Source: Actinomycetota bacterium (lineage in GTDB: Bacteria > Actinomycetota > Actinomycetes > Propionibacteriales > Propionibacteriaceae). Taken from it: a stretch of 48,005 bases of DNA. The translations under genes were made by a program, and so were the position numbers. Where the stretch lies: assembly GCA_020161795.1 (NCBI GenBank), contig JAIUOR010000034.1:1-48005 (forward strand), given 5' to 3'. Position 1 is the first letter of the stretch. Each line of letters begins with the position of its first letter. Shown here piece by piece: positions 34,890 through 44,114 of this stretch. A model generated the notes under the pieces. It was not told the DNA's origin, did no database searches, and saw only the letters and a list, made by a program, of their open reading frames with translations.

Positions 34890-36355
34890 AGGAACTGTTG
34901 CGGAATCCCTGGCTGGGGCTGACGGGCTATCTGATGGCCGCCTCCGGCCTGGTCATCTACCTCTACGGGCAGGTCACGCCGTTCGCCAGTTACGGCTACC
35001 TGCTGGGCATCCAGGGGACGCCGGGCACCGCGATCGGTGGTCTGCTCGCGGTGCCGGCCGGGGGCGTGCTCGCCACCTCGTCCGCGCTACTGGACGCCGA
35101 GCGCCGAGCGACCTGGCGGCTGCACCGGTTCGACTACTTCTTCGCGCTGGTGGGCTCCGTCCTCGTGAGCACCCTGGCAGCGGCGATGCTCGAATGGGGC
35201 CGGGGAGCGGCCTTCGTCCACGTGATGTCATGGGGCGTGCTGGTCGCCCTCGCCGGGTACTGCTGGGAGACCACCCTGGTACGGCTGCGGGGACGGACGC
35301 TCGCGGAAACGATCTGCTGGCGGCGGGTGTTCGGCACCCTGCCGGTGCGGCAGTTCTCCGGCGCCTTCATCCTGATCGTCGTGGTGCTCGCCGCCAGCGT
35401 GCTGCTGCTGGGGCTGTGGAGCGCGCTGGATGCCGCCACCGGACGCACCGACTACAACGAACTACCTATGACCTCCTGGATGGCGGGCTACTGGATCCCG
35501 CTGGTGCTGTTGCCGGCCGCTGTGCTCGGGGTGGTTGCGATCCTCGGTCTGAACATCGTCTCGGTCACGGCCGACCGGCAGCGGGCGATCGAGGCCCAGC
35601 TACGGGAGGAGCGCTTCAGGGCGGAGTTGATCACCAACGTCACCCACGACCTGCGCACCCCGCTCACCTCGATCATCAACTACGCCGACCTGATCGGACG
35701 CCAGCCCGTCACCGACCCCACCCTGGGCGAGTACGCCGCGGTGCTGGGACGTAAGGCCGAACGGCTGCGGGTGCTGATCGGCGATCTGCTGGAGGCGTCG
35801 CGGGCGAGCGCTGGGGCCGTCCCGGTGCGGCTGGAACCGATCGAACTCACCGAGATCCTCGGCCAGGTGGCCGGCGACTTCGACGCGGCCTTCGCCGCCC
35901 GCGAACTGGAATGGGTCTCACCGCCCGTCCAGCCCTGCCTGGTCAGCGCGGACGGAGCCCACCTGTGGCGGATCCTGGAGAACCTGGTGGGCAATGTGGT
36001 GAAGTACGCCCGGCCCGGAAGCGTGGTGCGGGCCGAGGTGCTGGCGCTGCCCGGCGCCGGCGCGATCCGGCTGCGCAACCGGATGGAGGCCCCGCTGGCG
36101 GTGACCCCCGAGGCGCTGACGGCACAGTTCGTCCGTGGCGACGCCGCCCGCCACGGGGAGGGCAGCGGGCTGGGGCTGTTCATCGCCGACCGGCTGGCGC
36201 GCCTGACCGGCGCCTCCCTGAGCGTCGGAGTCGAGGGCGACGACTTCGTCGCGACCGTGACGCTTCCGCTGGTCGAGCCCGCCCACCTCCGCGCCATGCC
36301 AGAATGGCCGGATGAGCGACGCCGCGCCCCATCCCGTTCTGGAACCGCTGCCTGA
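34886..36355 (+). CDS. Membrane sensor histidine kinase (VanS-like)
   Basis: The 489-residue kinase has about six membrane helices between residues 10 and 225. A dimerisation domain with the phospho-acceptor H254 (NVTHDLRTPLTSIINY) follows, and then an ATPase domain with the N-box ENLVGNVVKYA (N370) and the glycine box GEGSGLGLFIAD (424-435). The usual DxGxG box is replaced by RLRNRMEAPLAVTPEALTA, a variant I know from Firmicutes kinases of this class, which remain active. There is no PAS or HAMP domain. It is coupled to the regulator upstream, and its end overlaps the glycosyltransferase by 44 bases. Confidence 0.92.
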   Translation: MKELLRNPWLGLTGYLMAASGLVIYLYGQVTPFASYGYLLGIQGTPGTAIGGLLAVPAGGVLATSSALLDAERRATWRLHRFDYFFALVGSVLVSTLAAAMLEWGRGAAFVHVMSWGVLVALAGYCWETTLVRLRGRTLAETICWRRVFGTLPVRQFSGAFILIVVVLAASVLLLGLWSALDAATGRTDYNELPMTSWMAGYWIPLVLLPAAVLGVVAILGLNIVSVTADRQRAIEAQLREERFRAELITNVTHDLRTPLTSIINYADLIGRQPVTDPTLGEYAAVLGRKAERLRVLIGDLLEASRASAGAVPVRLEPIELTEILGQVAGDFDAAFAARELEWVSPPVQPCLVSADGAHLWRILENLVGNVVKYARPGSVVRAEVLALPGAGAIRLRNRMEAPLAVTPEALTAQFVRGDAARHGEGSGLGLFIADRLARLTGASLSVGVEGDDFVATVTLPLVEPAHLRAMPEWPDERRRAPSRSGTAA

Positions 36356-37379
36356 GCGGGTGGCGGTCTCCTATGTGATGCCGGTGCTGAACGAGGCCGG
36401 TCACCTGGCGCGGGCGGTCGAGGCGATCCTTTCCCAGGAGTACGAGGGCGATTCCGAACTGGTGCTGGCGCTGGGCGCCTCCACCGACGCGACCGACGCG
36501 ATCGCCGCCGAGTTGGCGGCGGCCGACCCGCGGATCCGGCTGGTGCCCAACCCGCTCAACGACATCCCCAAGGGGCTCAATGCCGCCATCCGGGCGAGCC
36601 GGCACCCGGTGGTGATCCGGGTGGACGCCCACGCCGAACTGCCACCGGGGTACACCGCGACCGCGGTGGAGATACTGCGGCGCACCGGCTGCGGCAACCT
36701 CGGCGGCGTGATGGTCGCCAAGGGCGAAGGACCGGTGCAGCAGGCCATCGCCCGGGCGTACAACAGCCCGTTCGGGCTGGGCGGCGGCGTCTACCACCAC
36801 GGCGAGGACGAGGCGCCCGCCGACTCGGCCTACCTGGGGGTCTTCCGCCGTGAGGTGCTGTTCGCGGTCGGCCTGTTCGACGACGGCCTGCGGCGGGCCG
36901 AGGACTGGGAGCTCAACTCCCGGATTCGCGCGGCCGGCTACCAGGTGCTGTTCACCCCCAAGCTGAAGGTCACCTACTGGCCCCGCGCCAGCCTGGATGC
37001 GCTGCGCCGCCAGATGTACGCCACCGGTGTCTGGCGCGGCCACCTGGTGCGGCGTCAGAAGGGGACGCCCTGGCGCTACCTGCCGCCGCCGGCGGTCGCG
37101 CTGATCGTGGGCATCAGCCTGACCTGCCTGCTGCTGCAGGCGATCGGGGTGCTGCGCGGTCCGGCGGACAAGCTGGCCGGCCTGGCGCACCTGGCCGCGG
37201 CAGGCTACCTGATCGGCGCCTCGGCGGTCGGGATCACCCGGCTGGGCGGCGACGGAGTGGCGGCCCGCCTGCTCAATGCCGCGGTGCTCGTCACCATGCA
37301 CCTGTCGTGGGGGACGGGGTTCCTGCGCGGCGTCCTGTTCGGTGCCGAGCGCACCGTCGATCGCTCCCGGGTGGTCTGA
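36312..37379 (+). CDS. Family 2 glycosyltransferase, membrane-bound (ExoA-like)
   Basis: This 355-residue protein has a GT2 domain. Its parts are SYVMPVLNEAGHLARAVEAIL, the nucleotide-binding VIRVDAHAELPPGY with a DxD-type Asp, and RAEDWELNSRIRAAGYQVLF with the catalytic ED motif. Two or three hydrophobic segments follow at the C-terminus (about 257-275, 285-302 and 316-335). It resembles succinoglycan ExoA-type enzymes that add sugars to lipid-linked glycans. The ATG lies within the kinase gene's 3' end, so the genes are likely co-transcribed. The sugar donor is unknown. Confidence 0.86.
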   Translation: MSDAAPHPVLEPLPERVAVSYVMPVLNEAGHLARAVEAILSQEYEGDSELVLALGASTDATDAIAAELAAADPRIRLVPNPLNDIPKGLNAAIRASRHPVVIRVDAHAELPPGYTATAVEILRRTGCGNLGGVMVAKGEGPVQQAIARAYNSPFGLGGGVYHHGEDEAPADSAYLGVFRREVLFAVGLFDDGLRRAEDWELNSRIRAAGYQVLFTPKLKVTYWPRASLDALRRQMYATGVWRGHLVRRQKGTPWRYLPPPAVALIVGISLTCLLLQAIGVLRGPADKLAGLAHLAAAGYLIGASAVGITRLGGDGVAARLLNAAVLVTMHLSWGTGFLRGVLFGAERTVDRSRVV

Positions 37380-37406
37380 TCGGCCGTGGGGCCGGCGCCG
37401 CGACGA

Positions 37407-37412
37407 TAGCCT
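37407..37412 (+). promoter_or_regulatory. -10 box (TAGCCT) of the DsbA-like gene
   Basis: TAGCCT is 6 bases before the ATG at 37419, without a ribosome binding site. Confidence 0.55.
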
Positions 37413-37418
37413 GACCCC

Positions 37419-38207
37419 ATGAGCAACGAGGTGAATCCGACGGTTGAGCGCCTGGAGCGACGGCTGAAAGGCGCGCGCTGGCTGAACCTCGCGTTGGCGC
37501 TGGTGATCGCCTTGCTCGCCGGCTTCCTGCTCGCCCGCGGTGGCACCCCGGCCGCCGCGCCGGCGCCGGGCGCGCCCAGCGACCCGCCGGCCACCGTGCC
37601 CGCCGAAAGCCCGTCCGCCGAGACCGCGCCCCCGGAGGCGTCCGAACCGGTCGACATCGTCCGGCGCGATCCGGCCGACACCCTGGCGATCGGCGACATC
37701 GACGCCCCGGTCGTCCTGAGCGAGTGGGCCGACCTGCGCTGCCCGTTCTGCGCCAAGGTCACCACCGAGGTCATGCCCGTCCTGCTGGCCGAGTACGTCG
37801 AGACCGGCAAGGTGCGGCTGGAGTTCAACGACGTCTCCTTCTTCGGGGAGGACTCCACCGCCGCTGCCGTGGCGCTGCGGGCAGCCGCGGAACAGGGCCG
37901 CTTCGCCGAGTACCTGCACACGGTGCACGCCGCCGCCCCGGCGCAGGGCCATCCCGACCTGCCCCGAGAGATCCTGGTGGACTTCGCCACCGAGGCCGGT
38001 GTCCCCGACATCGACCGCTTCACCGCCGATCTCGACCGCGAGGATCTCCGCGCCGCGGTCGAGGCCAGCACCGCGCGGACCCAGCAGTTGGGCATCACCG
38101 GCGTCCCGTTCTTCGTCGCCGGCGATCAGGCGATCTCCGGTGCCCAGCCGATCGAGGTCTTCCGCCAACTCCTGGATGAGCAACTCCAGGCCGCGGGGGC
38201 GGCCTGA
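37419..38207 (+). CDS. Membrane-anchored DsbA-family thiol oxidoreductase
   Basis: The 262-residue protein has a short cytoplasmic N-terminus and a membrane anchor at about 20-39. An Ala/Pro linker to about 78 is followed by a thioredoxin fold with the insertion helical domain. The active site is C108-P-F-C111 (EWADLRCPFCAKV), and the cis-proline loop is GITGVPFFV. Such proteins form or isomerise disulfide bonds in exported proteins. The anchored form is typical of Gram-positive bacteria. It is its own leaderless unit, ending 20 bases from a converging gene. Confidence 0.9.
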   Translation: MSNEVNPTVERLERRLKGARWLNLALALVIALLAGFLLARGGTPAAAPAPGAPSDPPATVPAESPSAETAPPEASEPVDIVRRDPADTLAIGDIDAPVVLSEWADLRCPFCAKVTTEVMPVLLAEYVETGKVRLEFNDVSFFGEDSTAAAVALRAAAEQGRFAEYLHTVHAAAPAQGHPDLPREILVDFATEAGVPDIDRFTADLDREDLRAAVEASTARTQQLGITGVPFFVAGDQAISGAQPIEVFRQLLDEQLQAAGAA

Positions 38208-38227
38208 CCCTCGGGTCCGGTCCGGGC

Positions 38228-39478
38228 TCAGCTTCCGAACCGCTCCCGCACCAGGGCGGCGGCGGCCTCGGCCACCCGCTGGGCGCTGCGGCCGTCGGTG
38301 TAGGTGTGGAACAGCCGGGCCAGTTCATAGCTGTGCTGAACGGAGGCGGCGAGCCTCACCGGATCGGTGAACAGCCGATCCAGCTTCGCCAGGGTCTGCT
38401 CCCAGGTGGTGCACAACCCCTCGCCGGCCAGCGCCGGGTAGTCGACGTAGAGCCCGCGGGTCCGCCGGTAGTGATCGAGGTCCGGCGCGAGCAGGACGAT
38501 CGGCCGCCCGGTGGCCGCGTAGTCGATCAGGATCGAGGAGTAGTCGGCGATCAGCGCAGACACCCCCCACAGCAACGGCATCGACTCCCGCTGCATGGCC
38601 GGCGAGAGCAGCCGCACCCGGTCGCTGGTGTGCTGGTAGGCGCCGACCCCGAGCGGATGCGGGCGGATCACCATGATCGCGTCGTGCCGGCTGCAGAAGG
38701 CCTCGATGGCCTCCCACTCCCGCGGGGTCGGAATGGACGGATCCGGCCGGCCGTCCCGCCAGGTCGGGGCGAACAGCACGATCCGACGGTCGCCCAGCTC
38801 GCCCAGGTGGCGGCTGAGCAGCGCGCGTGAGGCGGCGATCGCCGAGGCCGGGTCGCCGGTGAAGAGCACGTCGGTGCGTGGCTCGCCCAGCACCCGCACC
38901 TGATCGGTGAGATGGAAGGCGCTCCGCATGAAGGGCTGGAAGAAGGGCGAGGAGACCGGCAGCAGGCTGATCCGCTGGCTGCCGCGGCGGTAGGCCCAGC
39001 GCATCAGCGCCGGCATGCCGGGGACGCGGCCGAGCGGACCGGCGCCGACCACGGCGGGGGAGTCGGCGTGCAGCCGCTTCAGGGGGGCGCCATGCCACAG
39101 CTGGACGATCACCGCCCCGCTCACCCCGAACCGGTTGACGTCGCCGAAGCCGTGCGTGATCGCGATCAGGCCGGCGCTCAGGGTCGCGTCCAGGCCGGCG
39201 CTGCCGTCGCGTTCGACGACGTCGTAGCCGGCTGCCGCGGCATCGGCCGCCTCCTCGTCACTGCCGGCCAGCCACACCACGCGCGGTGGATCCGGCAGCG
39301 CGAGCGCGGCGTCGGCGAAGGCCCGCCCGCCGTCGGCCACGCCGAAGGCGGAGCCGAACACCCAGGTGTTCCGATCCCGGTCGGTCCGGCGGGCTCGCAG
39401 GCCTCCGAGCAGGTAGCGGGGGGCCGAGAGCAGTTGGCGCAGGTTTCCCGCAGCGAAGGAGAAACCATCGGCAGCCAT
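38228..39478 (-). CDS. CDP-glycerol glycerophosphotransferase-like enzyme (TagF/TagB family)
   Basis: The 416-residue protein has WHGAPLKRL, LFAPTWRDGRPDPS, IMVIRPHPLGVG and the long ALIADYSSILIDYAATGRPIVLLAPDLDHYRRTRGLYVDY. These are the motifs of the CDP-glycerol:polyol glycerophosphotransferase family that polymerise wall teichoic acid. Actinobacteria use members for teichoic acids and other phosphopolymers. Which polymer is made here is unknown. The start has TAGCCT 8 bases upstream. The gene lies near a glycosyltransferase and a carboxypeptidase, fitting a cell-envelope cluster. Confidence 0.9.
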   Translation of the reverse strand: MAADGFSFAAGNLRQLLSAPRYLLGGLRARRTDRDRNTWVFGSAFGVADGGRAFADAALALPDPPRVVWLAGSDEEAADAAAAGYDVVERDGSAGLDATLSAGLIAITHGFGDVNRFGVSGAVIVQLWHGAPLKRLHADSPAVVGAGPLGRVPGMPALMRWAYRRGSQRISLLPVSSPFFQPFMRSAFHLTDQVRVLGEPRTDVLFTGDPASAIAASRALLSRHLGELGDRRIVLFAPTWRDGRPDPSIPTPREWEAIEAFCSRHDAIMVIRPHPLGVGAYQHTSDRVRLLSPAMQRESMPLLWGVSALIADYSSILIDYAATGRPIVLLAPDLDHYRRTRGLYVDYPALAGEGLCTTWEQTLAKLDRLFTDPVRLAASVQHSYELARLFHTYTDGRSAQRVAEAAAALVRERFGS

Positions 39479-39486
39479 GGCAGTGG

Positions 39487-39492
39487 AGGCTA
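39487..39492 (-). promoter_or_regulatory. -10 box (TAGCCT) of the glycerophosphotransferase-like gene
   Basis: On the minus strand TAGCCT is followed by 8 bases and the ATG at 39478, with no Shine-Dalgarno sequence. Confidence 0.5.
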
Positions 39493-39551
39493 CCAGCGCC
39501 GCCTCGCCCTCCGCACTCGAGGCGGTGCGGAGGTCATCGAGCGGTTGGCCC

Positions 39552-39557
39552 TAGAAT
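39552..39557 (+). promoter_or_regulatory. -10 box (TAGAAT) of the CNNM/CBS gene
   Basis: TAGAAT precedes a leader of about 20 bases with GGAGAGGAG as ribosome binding site for the ATG at 39584. This is one of the leadered genes of the window. Confidence 0.5.
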
Positions 39558-39583
39558 GATGCCCCCGGGCGGAGAGGAGTCGG

Positions 39584-40909
39584 ATGAACGCGATCGTCGG
39601 CAATATCGCGTTGATCTTCTTGTTCATCCTGATCGGTGGCGTGTTCGCCGCAGCCGAGATGGCACTGGTGTCGCTGCGCGACAGCCAGCTGAAACAGCTT
39701 GCCGTCCGCGGGAAACGCGGACGCACCGTCGCCACCTTGAGCGCCGATCCGAACCTGTTCCTTTCCGCGGTTCAGATCGGCGTCACGCTTTCCGGGTTCC
39801 TCTCTGCAGCCTTCGGCGGCGCGCTGTTGTCGGATGCCTTCGGCGACGTGCTGGAGACCTGGGGCGTGCCCGCCGGCGCAGCAGACCCGCTGGCGCTGGT
39901 GCTGATCACCATCGTGATCTCGTACTTCTCCATCGTGATCGGCGAGCTCACCGCCAAGCGGCTGGCCATGCAGCGGGCGGAGTCCTTCGCGATGGCGCTC
40001 GGCCCGCTGGTGAGCGCGATCGCCACCATCGCCAAACCGGTGATCTGGTTCCTCGGCGTCTCCACCAACGGCCTGGTGCGGCTGCTCGGCGGCGATCCGC
40101 GGGCCGCCCGCGAGGAGGTCACCGACGCCGAGCTCCGCTCCATGGTCGGTTCCTCCACCACCCTGGGCGATGAGGAGCGGCAGATCGTGGACGAGGTGTT
40201 CGCCGCCGGCGAGGTGTCGCTGCGCGAGGCGATGATCCCGCGCACCGAGGTCGACTTCCTGGATGGCGACCTGCCCGCCCACAAGGCCCTGCAGGAGATG
40301 CAGAGCGGTGCCCACAGCCGCTACCCGGTCAGCGGCAGGGATTTCGACGACGTGCTGGGGTTCGTCCACCTGCGCGACCTGGTGGGGCTGGACGCCGTTG
40401 CCCGCAACGCGCCGGTGCGGCAACTGGTACGTCCGGTGGCGAGCCTGCCGCAGAGCATGCGGATCCTGCGGGCGCTGACCGAGCTGCGCCAGACCAAGGC
40501 CCACCTGGCGATCGTCCGCGACGAGTACGGCGGCACCGCCGGCATCGTGACCATCGAGGATCTGATCGAGGAGCTGATCGGCGACATCACCGACGAGTTC
40601 GACGACGAGACGGCCGGCAGCCTGGCCAACACCGACTCCTCGGTCGACCTGGACGGGCTCACGACCCTGGAGGACTTCGCCGATGAGTTCGGCTACGCGC
40701 TGCCCGAAGGCCCCTACGACACGGTGGCCGGCTACCTGATGGCCCAGCTCGGCACCCTGCCGCAGGTCGACGATCGCTGCGAAGTGACGCTGGACTCCGT
40801 CGAGCCGACCCAGGACGGCGGCACCCGCTTCGAACTGCGGGTGACCGAACTCGACGGCCGCCGGGTGTCCCGCGTCCGCCTCACCAATCTGGGCGCTGCC
40901 GAGGAATAG
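39584..40909 (+). CDS. CNNM/CBS-domain membrane protein (hemolysin-related, CorC-like)
   Basis: The 441-residue protein has an N-terminal CNNM (DUF21) membrane domain with about four helices (LIFLFILIGGVFAAAEMALVSL and SYFSIVIGELTAKRLAMQRAE). A pair of CBS domains follows (MIPRTEVDFLD, SRYPVSGRDFDDVLGFVHLRDLV, HLAIVRDEYGGTAGIVTIEDLIEELIGDI), then a C-terminal CorC_HlyC domain. Related proteins transport or regulate magnesium and other divalent ions; the old hemolysin label is not a good functional guide. GGAGAGGAG precedes the ATG. Confidence 0.92.
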   Translation: MNAIVGNIALIFLFILIGGVFAAAEMALVSLRDSQLKQLAVRGKRGRTVATLSADPNLFLSAVQIGVTLSGFLSAAFGGALLSDAFGDVLETWGVPAGAADPLALVLITIVISYFSIVIGELTAKRLAMQRAESFAMALGPLVSAIATIAKPVIWFLGVSTNGLVRLLGGDPRAAREEVTDAELRSMVGSSTTLGDEERQIVDEVFAAGEVSLREAMIPRTEVDFLDGDLPAHKALQEMQSGAHSRYPVSGRDFDDVLGFVHLRDLVGLDAVARNAPVRQLVRPVASLPQSMRILRALTELRQTKAHLAIVRDEYGGTAGIVTIEDLIEELIGDITDEFDDETAGSLANTDSSVDLDGLTTLEDFADEFGYALPEGPYDTVAGYLMAQLGTLPQVDDRCEVTLDSVEPTQDGGTRFELRVTELDGRRVSRVRLTNLGAAEE

Positions 40910-40912
40910 GGT
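40907..40912 (+). promoter_or_regulatory. -10 box (TAGGGT) overlapping the CNNM stop codon
   Basis: TAGGGT begins with the stop codon of the preceding gene and lies 24 bases before the GTG at 40937, so the phosphotransferase-like gene may have its own promoter. Confidence 0.4.
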
Positions 40913-40936
40913 GGCGGCACGAGGCAGGAGGTGAGT

Positions 40937-42154
40937 GTGGCCCGGCAGGATCCGGACGGCTCGGCGTTGCTTACCTCCGCCGGGGCGGGGGAGCTGCTGC
41001 AGGCTGCCGTCGAGCATGCCGGCGGACGGCTGGTCAGCTGGACGCTCGACCACGTGGACGCCAACCCGCCGCTCTCCACCACCGCCACCTATTCCGCCGT
41101 GGTCGACTGGCCCTACGGCCGGCGCGAGGAACTGCTCGGCGTGAGCGCGCGGGCCTCCGGGCCGGTGGCCAGCGATGCCGCCGCCGAGATCTTCGCCGAC
41201 GGTGAGCGGGAGGTCGCGGTCTGGCTGTACCCGCAGGATCCCGATCTGCCCGGCCTGGCGCGGGCGGCCTATGCCGAATCGATGGCCGAGGTCTGCAACG
41301 CCCACGAGGTGTTCTCCCGGCCGGTGCTGCCGGCCGACCTCGACCTGCACATGGTCGGCTACCGGCCCCGGCGCCGGGCCGTGGTGCGGGTGGCCTCCGA
41401 CACCGGCGAGGCCGTCTACGTCAAGGTGTTGCGGCCCCGGCTGTTCGACGATGTGGTGCGGCGTCACCGGCTGCTGGCCGAAGCCGGCGTCCCGGTGGCC
41501 CCGATCGCCGCCACGACCGACGACCAACTGCTCATCCTGCGCGAACTGCCCGGCGTCCCGCTGGCCCGCGCCGTGTTCGACGCCACCCCGCCGTGCACAG
41601 CCGAACAGCTGATCACCCTGCTGGATTCGCTGCCCGCCAGCGTGGCACAGCTGGAGCGCCGCCCGCCGTGGAGCGATGCCGTCCACCACTACGCGACCAT
41701 GGTGGCCCGGGCCGTCCCGCGCCTGGAAGAGCGGCTCGACCGGCTGGTCGACACGATCTCCGCCGGGCTGGCTCCGCTCGGGCTGGGCAACGAGGCGACC
41801 CACGGGGACTTCCACGAAGGGCAGGTGCACGTCCGCGACGGCGGGGTCTGCGGGCTGCTCGACATCGACACGATCGGGCCCGGTCACCGGGTGGACGACC
41901 TGGCCTGCCTGGTGGCGCATCTCTCCACGATCCAGCGGATGAACGCCACCCAGGAGGCGCGCGTGCACCAGCTGGTGCGGGAATGGGTGCCGGTCTTCGA
42001 CACCCGGGTCGATCCCAGCCAGCTGCGGCTTCGCGCGTCGGCGGTCATCATCTCGCTGGCGACCGGCCCGTTCCGCGGCCAGGAGCCGGACTGGGAACGG
42101 GAGACCGCGACCATGATCCGCTCGGCCGAGGCGCTGGTCCGTCAGGTGACCTGA
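40937..42154 (+). CDS. Aminoglycoside phosphotransferase-fold protein (APH family)
   Basis: This protein of about 405 residues has the APH kinase-like fold. EAVYVKVLRPRLFDD holds the ATP-binding Lys, LLILRELPGVPLA is the hinge, and THGDFHEGQVHV is the catalytic loop. In that loop the usual Asn is Gln. LLDIDTIGPGHRVDDLA supplies the metal-binding Asp. The family phosphorylates small molecules, sugars or antibiotics; there is no evidence for drug resistance. The GTG at 40937 is preferred over 40931 because AGGAGGTG ends 4-5 bases before it. Confidence 0.85.
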   Translation: MARQDPDGSALLTSAGAGELLQAAVEHAGGRLVSWTLDHVDANPPLSTTATYSAVVDWPYGRREELLGVSARASGPVASDAAAEIFADGEREVAVWLYPQDPDLPGLARAAYAESMAEVCNAHEVFSRPVLPADLDLHMVGYRPRRRAVVRVASDTGEAVYVKVLRPRLFDDVVRRHRLLAEAGVPVAPIAATTDDQLLILRELPGVPLARAVFDATPPCTAEQLITLLDSLPASVAQLERRPPWSDAVHHYATMVARAVPRLEERLDRLVDTISAGLAPLGLGNEATHGDFHEGQVHVRDGGVCGLLDIDTIGPGHRVDDLACLVAHLSTIQRMNATQEARVHQLVREWVPVFDTRVDPSQLRLRASAVIISLATGPFRGQEPDWERETATMIRSAEALVRQVT

Positions 42155-42250
42155 ACCGACGATCGGATCGAGGTGTCCCACGGGTTGAGCGGGCGCGTCC
42201 CAAACGCCGGTTTTCTTCCTCTTTCACCAGCAGGGCTGCTGCCACGCCAC

Positions 42251-42256
42251 TACGCT
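42251..42256 (+). promoter_or_regulatory. -10 box (TACGCT) of mutA-mutB
   Basis: TACGCT is 7 bases before the mutA ATG with no ribosome binding site. There is no room for a cobalamin riboswitch in the transcript. Confidence 0.5.
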
Positions 42257-42263
42257 GAAAGCC

Positions 42264-44114
42264 ATGACCGATACCCCGTTGCTGCTGGCCGGGGACTTCG
42301 CCACTCCCACCCGTGAACAATGGGAAGCCGAAGTTCTCAAGGTACTCAATCGCGGCCGCCCCGAAGGCAAGGAACTCACCCTCGACAAGGCGATGGCGCG
42401 GTTGCGCACCACCACCGTCGACGGCCTCACCATCGAGCCGCTCTACACCCGTACCGATGCCCCGCTCGGGCACCCGGGCGTCATGCCGTTCACCCGCGGC
42501 ACCATGGTCAAGACCAGCCCGATGGTGACCTGGGACGTCCGCCAGCTCCACGAGGATCCGGACGTCGCGATGACCAAGCGCGAGATCCTGGCCGACCTGG
42601 AACGGGGGGCGAGCTCGGTGTGGCTGCGGATCGGCAGCGACGCGATCGCCGTCGAGGATCTGGCCGCCGTGCTGGACGGGGTCGAGCCCGATCTGGCGCC
42701 CATCTCGCTCACCAGCGCCGAGGACCAGGTGGCCGCCGCCACGGCGCTGGTCGGCTTCTGGCGCGCCAAGGGCGCTGAGTTCGCCCGCGGCAACCTGGGC
42801 CTGGACGCCCTCGGCCTGACCGCGCGGACGGGGCGGGCCCCCGACCTGAGCGCGCAGGCCGAGTGGGTGCGGACCTGCCTAGCGGACTTCCCGGCGGTAC
42901 GTGCGCTGTCGGTCGACGTGCTGCCCTACGACGACGCCGGCGCCAGCGACGTCGACCAACTCGCCTTCGCGATCGCCACCGGCGTGGCCTACCTGCGTGA
43001 CCTGGAGGCGGCGGGCATCCCGGCTGCCGACGGGGCCGGCCAGATCGCCTTCCGGGTGAGCGCCAACGCCGACCAGTTCATGACCATCGCCCGCCTGCGC
43101 GCGCTGCGCCGGCTCTGGGCGCGGGTCTGCGAGGTCAGCGGAGTTCCCGCCGAGGCTCGCGGCGCCGTCCAGCACGCCGTCACCAGCTGGCGGATGATCA
43201 CCCGCGACGACCCGTGGGTCAACCTGCTGCGCGGCACCATCGCCACCTTCGCCGCCGCCGTCGGCGGTGCCGAGATCATCACCTGCCTTCCGTTCGACAC
43301 CGCCCAGGGCCTGCCGGACGAGTTCAGCCGCCGCATGGCTCGCAACACCCAGATCCTGGCCGCCGAGGAGTCCAACATCGGCAAGGTCTCCGACCCGGCC
43401 GGCGGCGCGTGGTTCGTCGAGTCGCTCACCGACCAGCTGGCCGCGAAGGCCTGGGAGGTCTTCCAGCAGATCGAGGCCGCGGGCGGCATGGCCGCCGCGC
43501 TCACCTCGGGCCTGGTCGCCGAGCGCATCGCGGCCTCGAATGCCGAGCGGGCCAAGCGCCTGGCCAACCGCAGCCAGCCGCTGACCGGTGTCTCGATGTT
43601 CCCGAACCCGGCCGAGGAGCCGCTCGCCGTCCGTCCCCGCCCGGCTGCCCCCGTGCGCGCGGGCCTGGCGCCGCAGCGCGACAGCGAGATCTTCGAGGCG
43701 CTGCGCGACCGCGCGGCCGCCGCCGATCCGAAGCCGGCCGTCTTCCTGGCCCGGCTCGGTGCCCAGCGTGACTTCGGTGCGCGGGAGACCTTCGTCGGCG
43801 CCCTGCTGGGTGTGGCCGGCTTCGACCTTCCCGCCAGTGCGGGGGGGACGCCGGAGGAGATCGTCGCCCAGGTGCTCGCGTCCGGTGCGAAGTTCGTCGT
43901 CCTCTGCTCCTCGGCCAAGGTCTACGCCGCCCAGGCGGTGGATGTGGCCCGCGCGCTGAAGGAAGCGGGCATCCCGACGGTCTACATCGCCGGCAACCGC
44001 CGCGAGGCGGCCTCCGACGAGGTCAACGACTGGATCGACGGAGAAGTGTTCATGGGTATGGACGTGGTCGCCTTCCTCTCTCAGGCGATGGACCGGATTG
44101 GAGTGGCACGGTGA
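42264..44114 (+). CDS. mutA: Methylmalonyl-CoA mutase, small (beta) subunit
   Basis: MutA is the non-catalytic partner of MutB in the adenosylcobalamin enzyme that interconverts succinyl-CoA and methylmalonyl-CoA, the key step of propionic fermentation. The 616-residue protein has a degenerate TIM barrel ([61 protein letters not shown]). It also has a C-terminal flavodoxin-like domain ([34 protein letters not shown]). That domain lacks the DxHxxG cobalamin motif, as expected for this subunit. The stop overlaps the mutB GTG (GTGA). The sequence is actinobacterial throughout. Confidence 0.95.
   Translation: MTDTPLLLAGDFATPTREQWEAEVLKVLNRGRPEGKELTLDKAMARLRTTTVDGLTIEPLYTRTDAPLGHPGVMPFTRGTMVKTSPMVTWDVRQLHEDPDVAMTKREILADLERGASSVWLRIGSDAIAVEDLAAVLDGVEPDLAPISLTSAEDQVAAATALVGFWRAKGAEFARGNLGLDALGLTARTGRAPDLSAQAEWVRTCLADFPAVRALSVDVLPYDDAGASDVDQLAFAIATGVAYLRDLEAAGIPAADGAGQIAFRVSANADQFMTIARLRALRRLWARVCEVSGVPAEARGAVQHAVTSWRMITRDDPWVNLLRGTIATFAAAVGGAEIITCLPFDTAQGLPDEFSRRMARNTQILAAEESNIGKVSDPAGGAWFVESLTDQLAAKAWEVFQQIEAAGGMAAALTSGLVAERIAASNAERAKRLANRSQPLTGVSMFPNPAEEPLAVRPRPAAPVRAGLAPQRDSEIFEALRDRAAAADPKPAVFLARLGAQRDFGARETFVGALLGVAGFDLPASAGGTPEEIVAQVLASGAKFVVLCSSAKVYAAQAVDVARALKEAGIPTVYIAGNRREAASDEVNDWIDGEVFMGMDVVAFLSQAMDRIGVAR

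Noticed and set aside
33449-36355. Vancomycin resistance cluster
   Set aside because: Only VanY-, VanR- and VanS-like proteins are present; the ligase, dehydrogenase and dipeptidase genes needed for resistance are absent.
40937-42154. Aminoglycoside resistance gene
   Set aside because: Only the broad kinase fold is shared, the catalytic loop has Gln for Asn, and there is no mobile or resistance context.
42155-42263. Cobalamin riboswitch before mutA
   Set aside because: The gap is too short and the -10 box is 7 bases from the ATG, so there is no transcribed leader.
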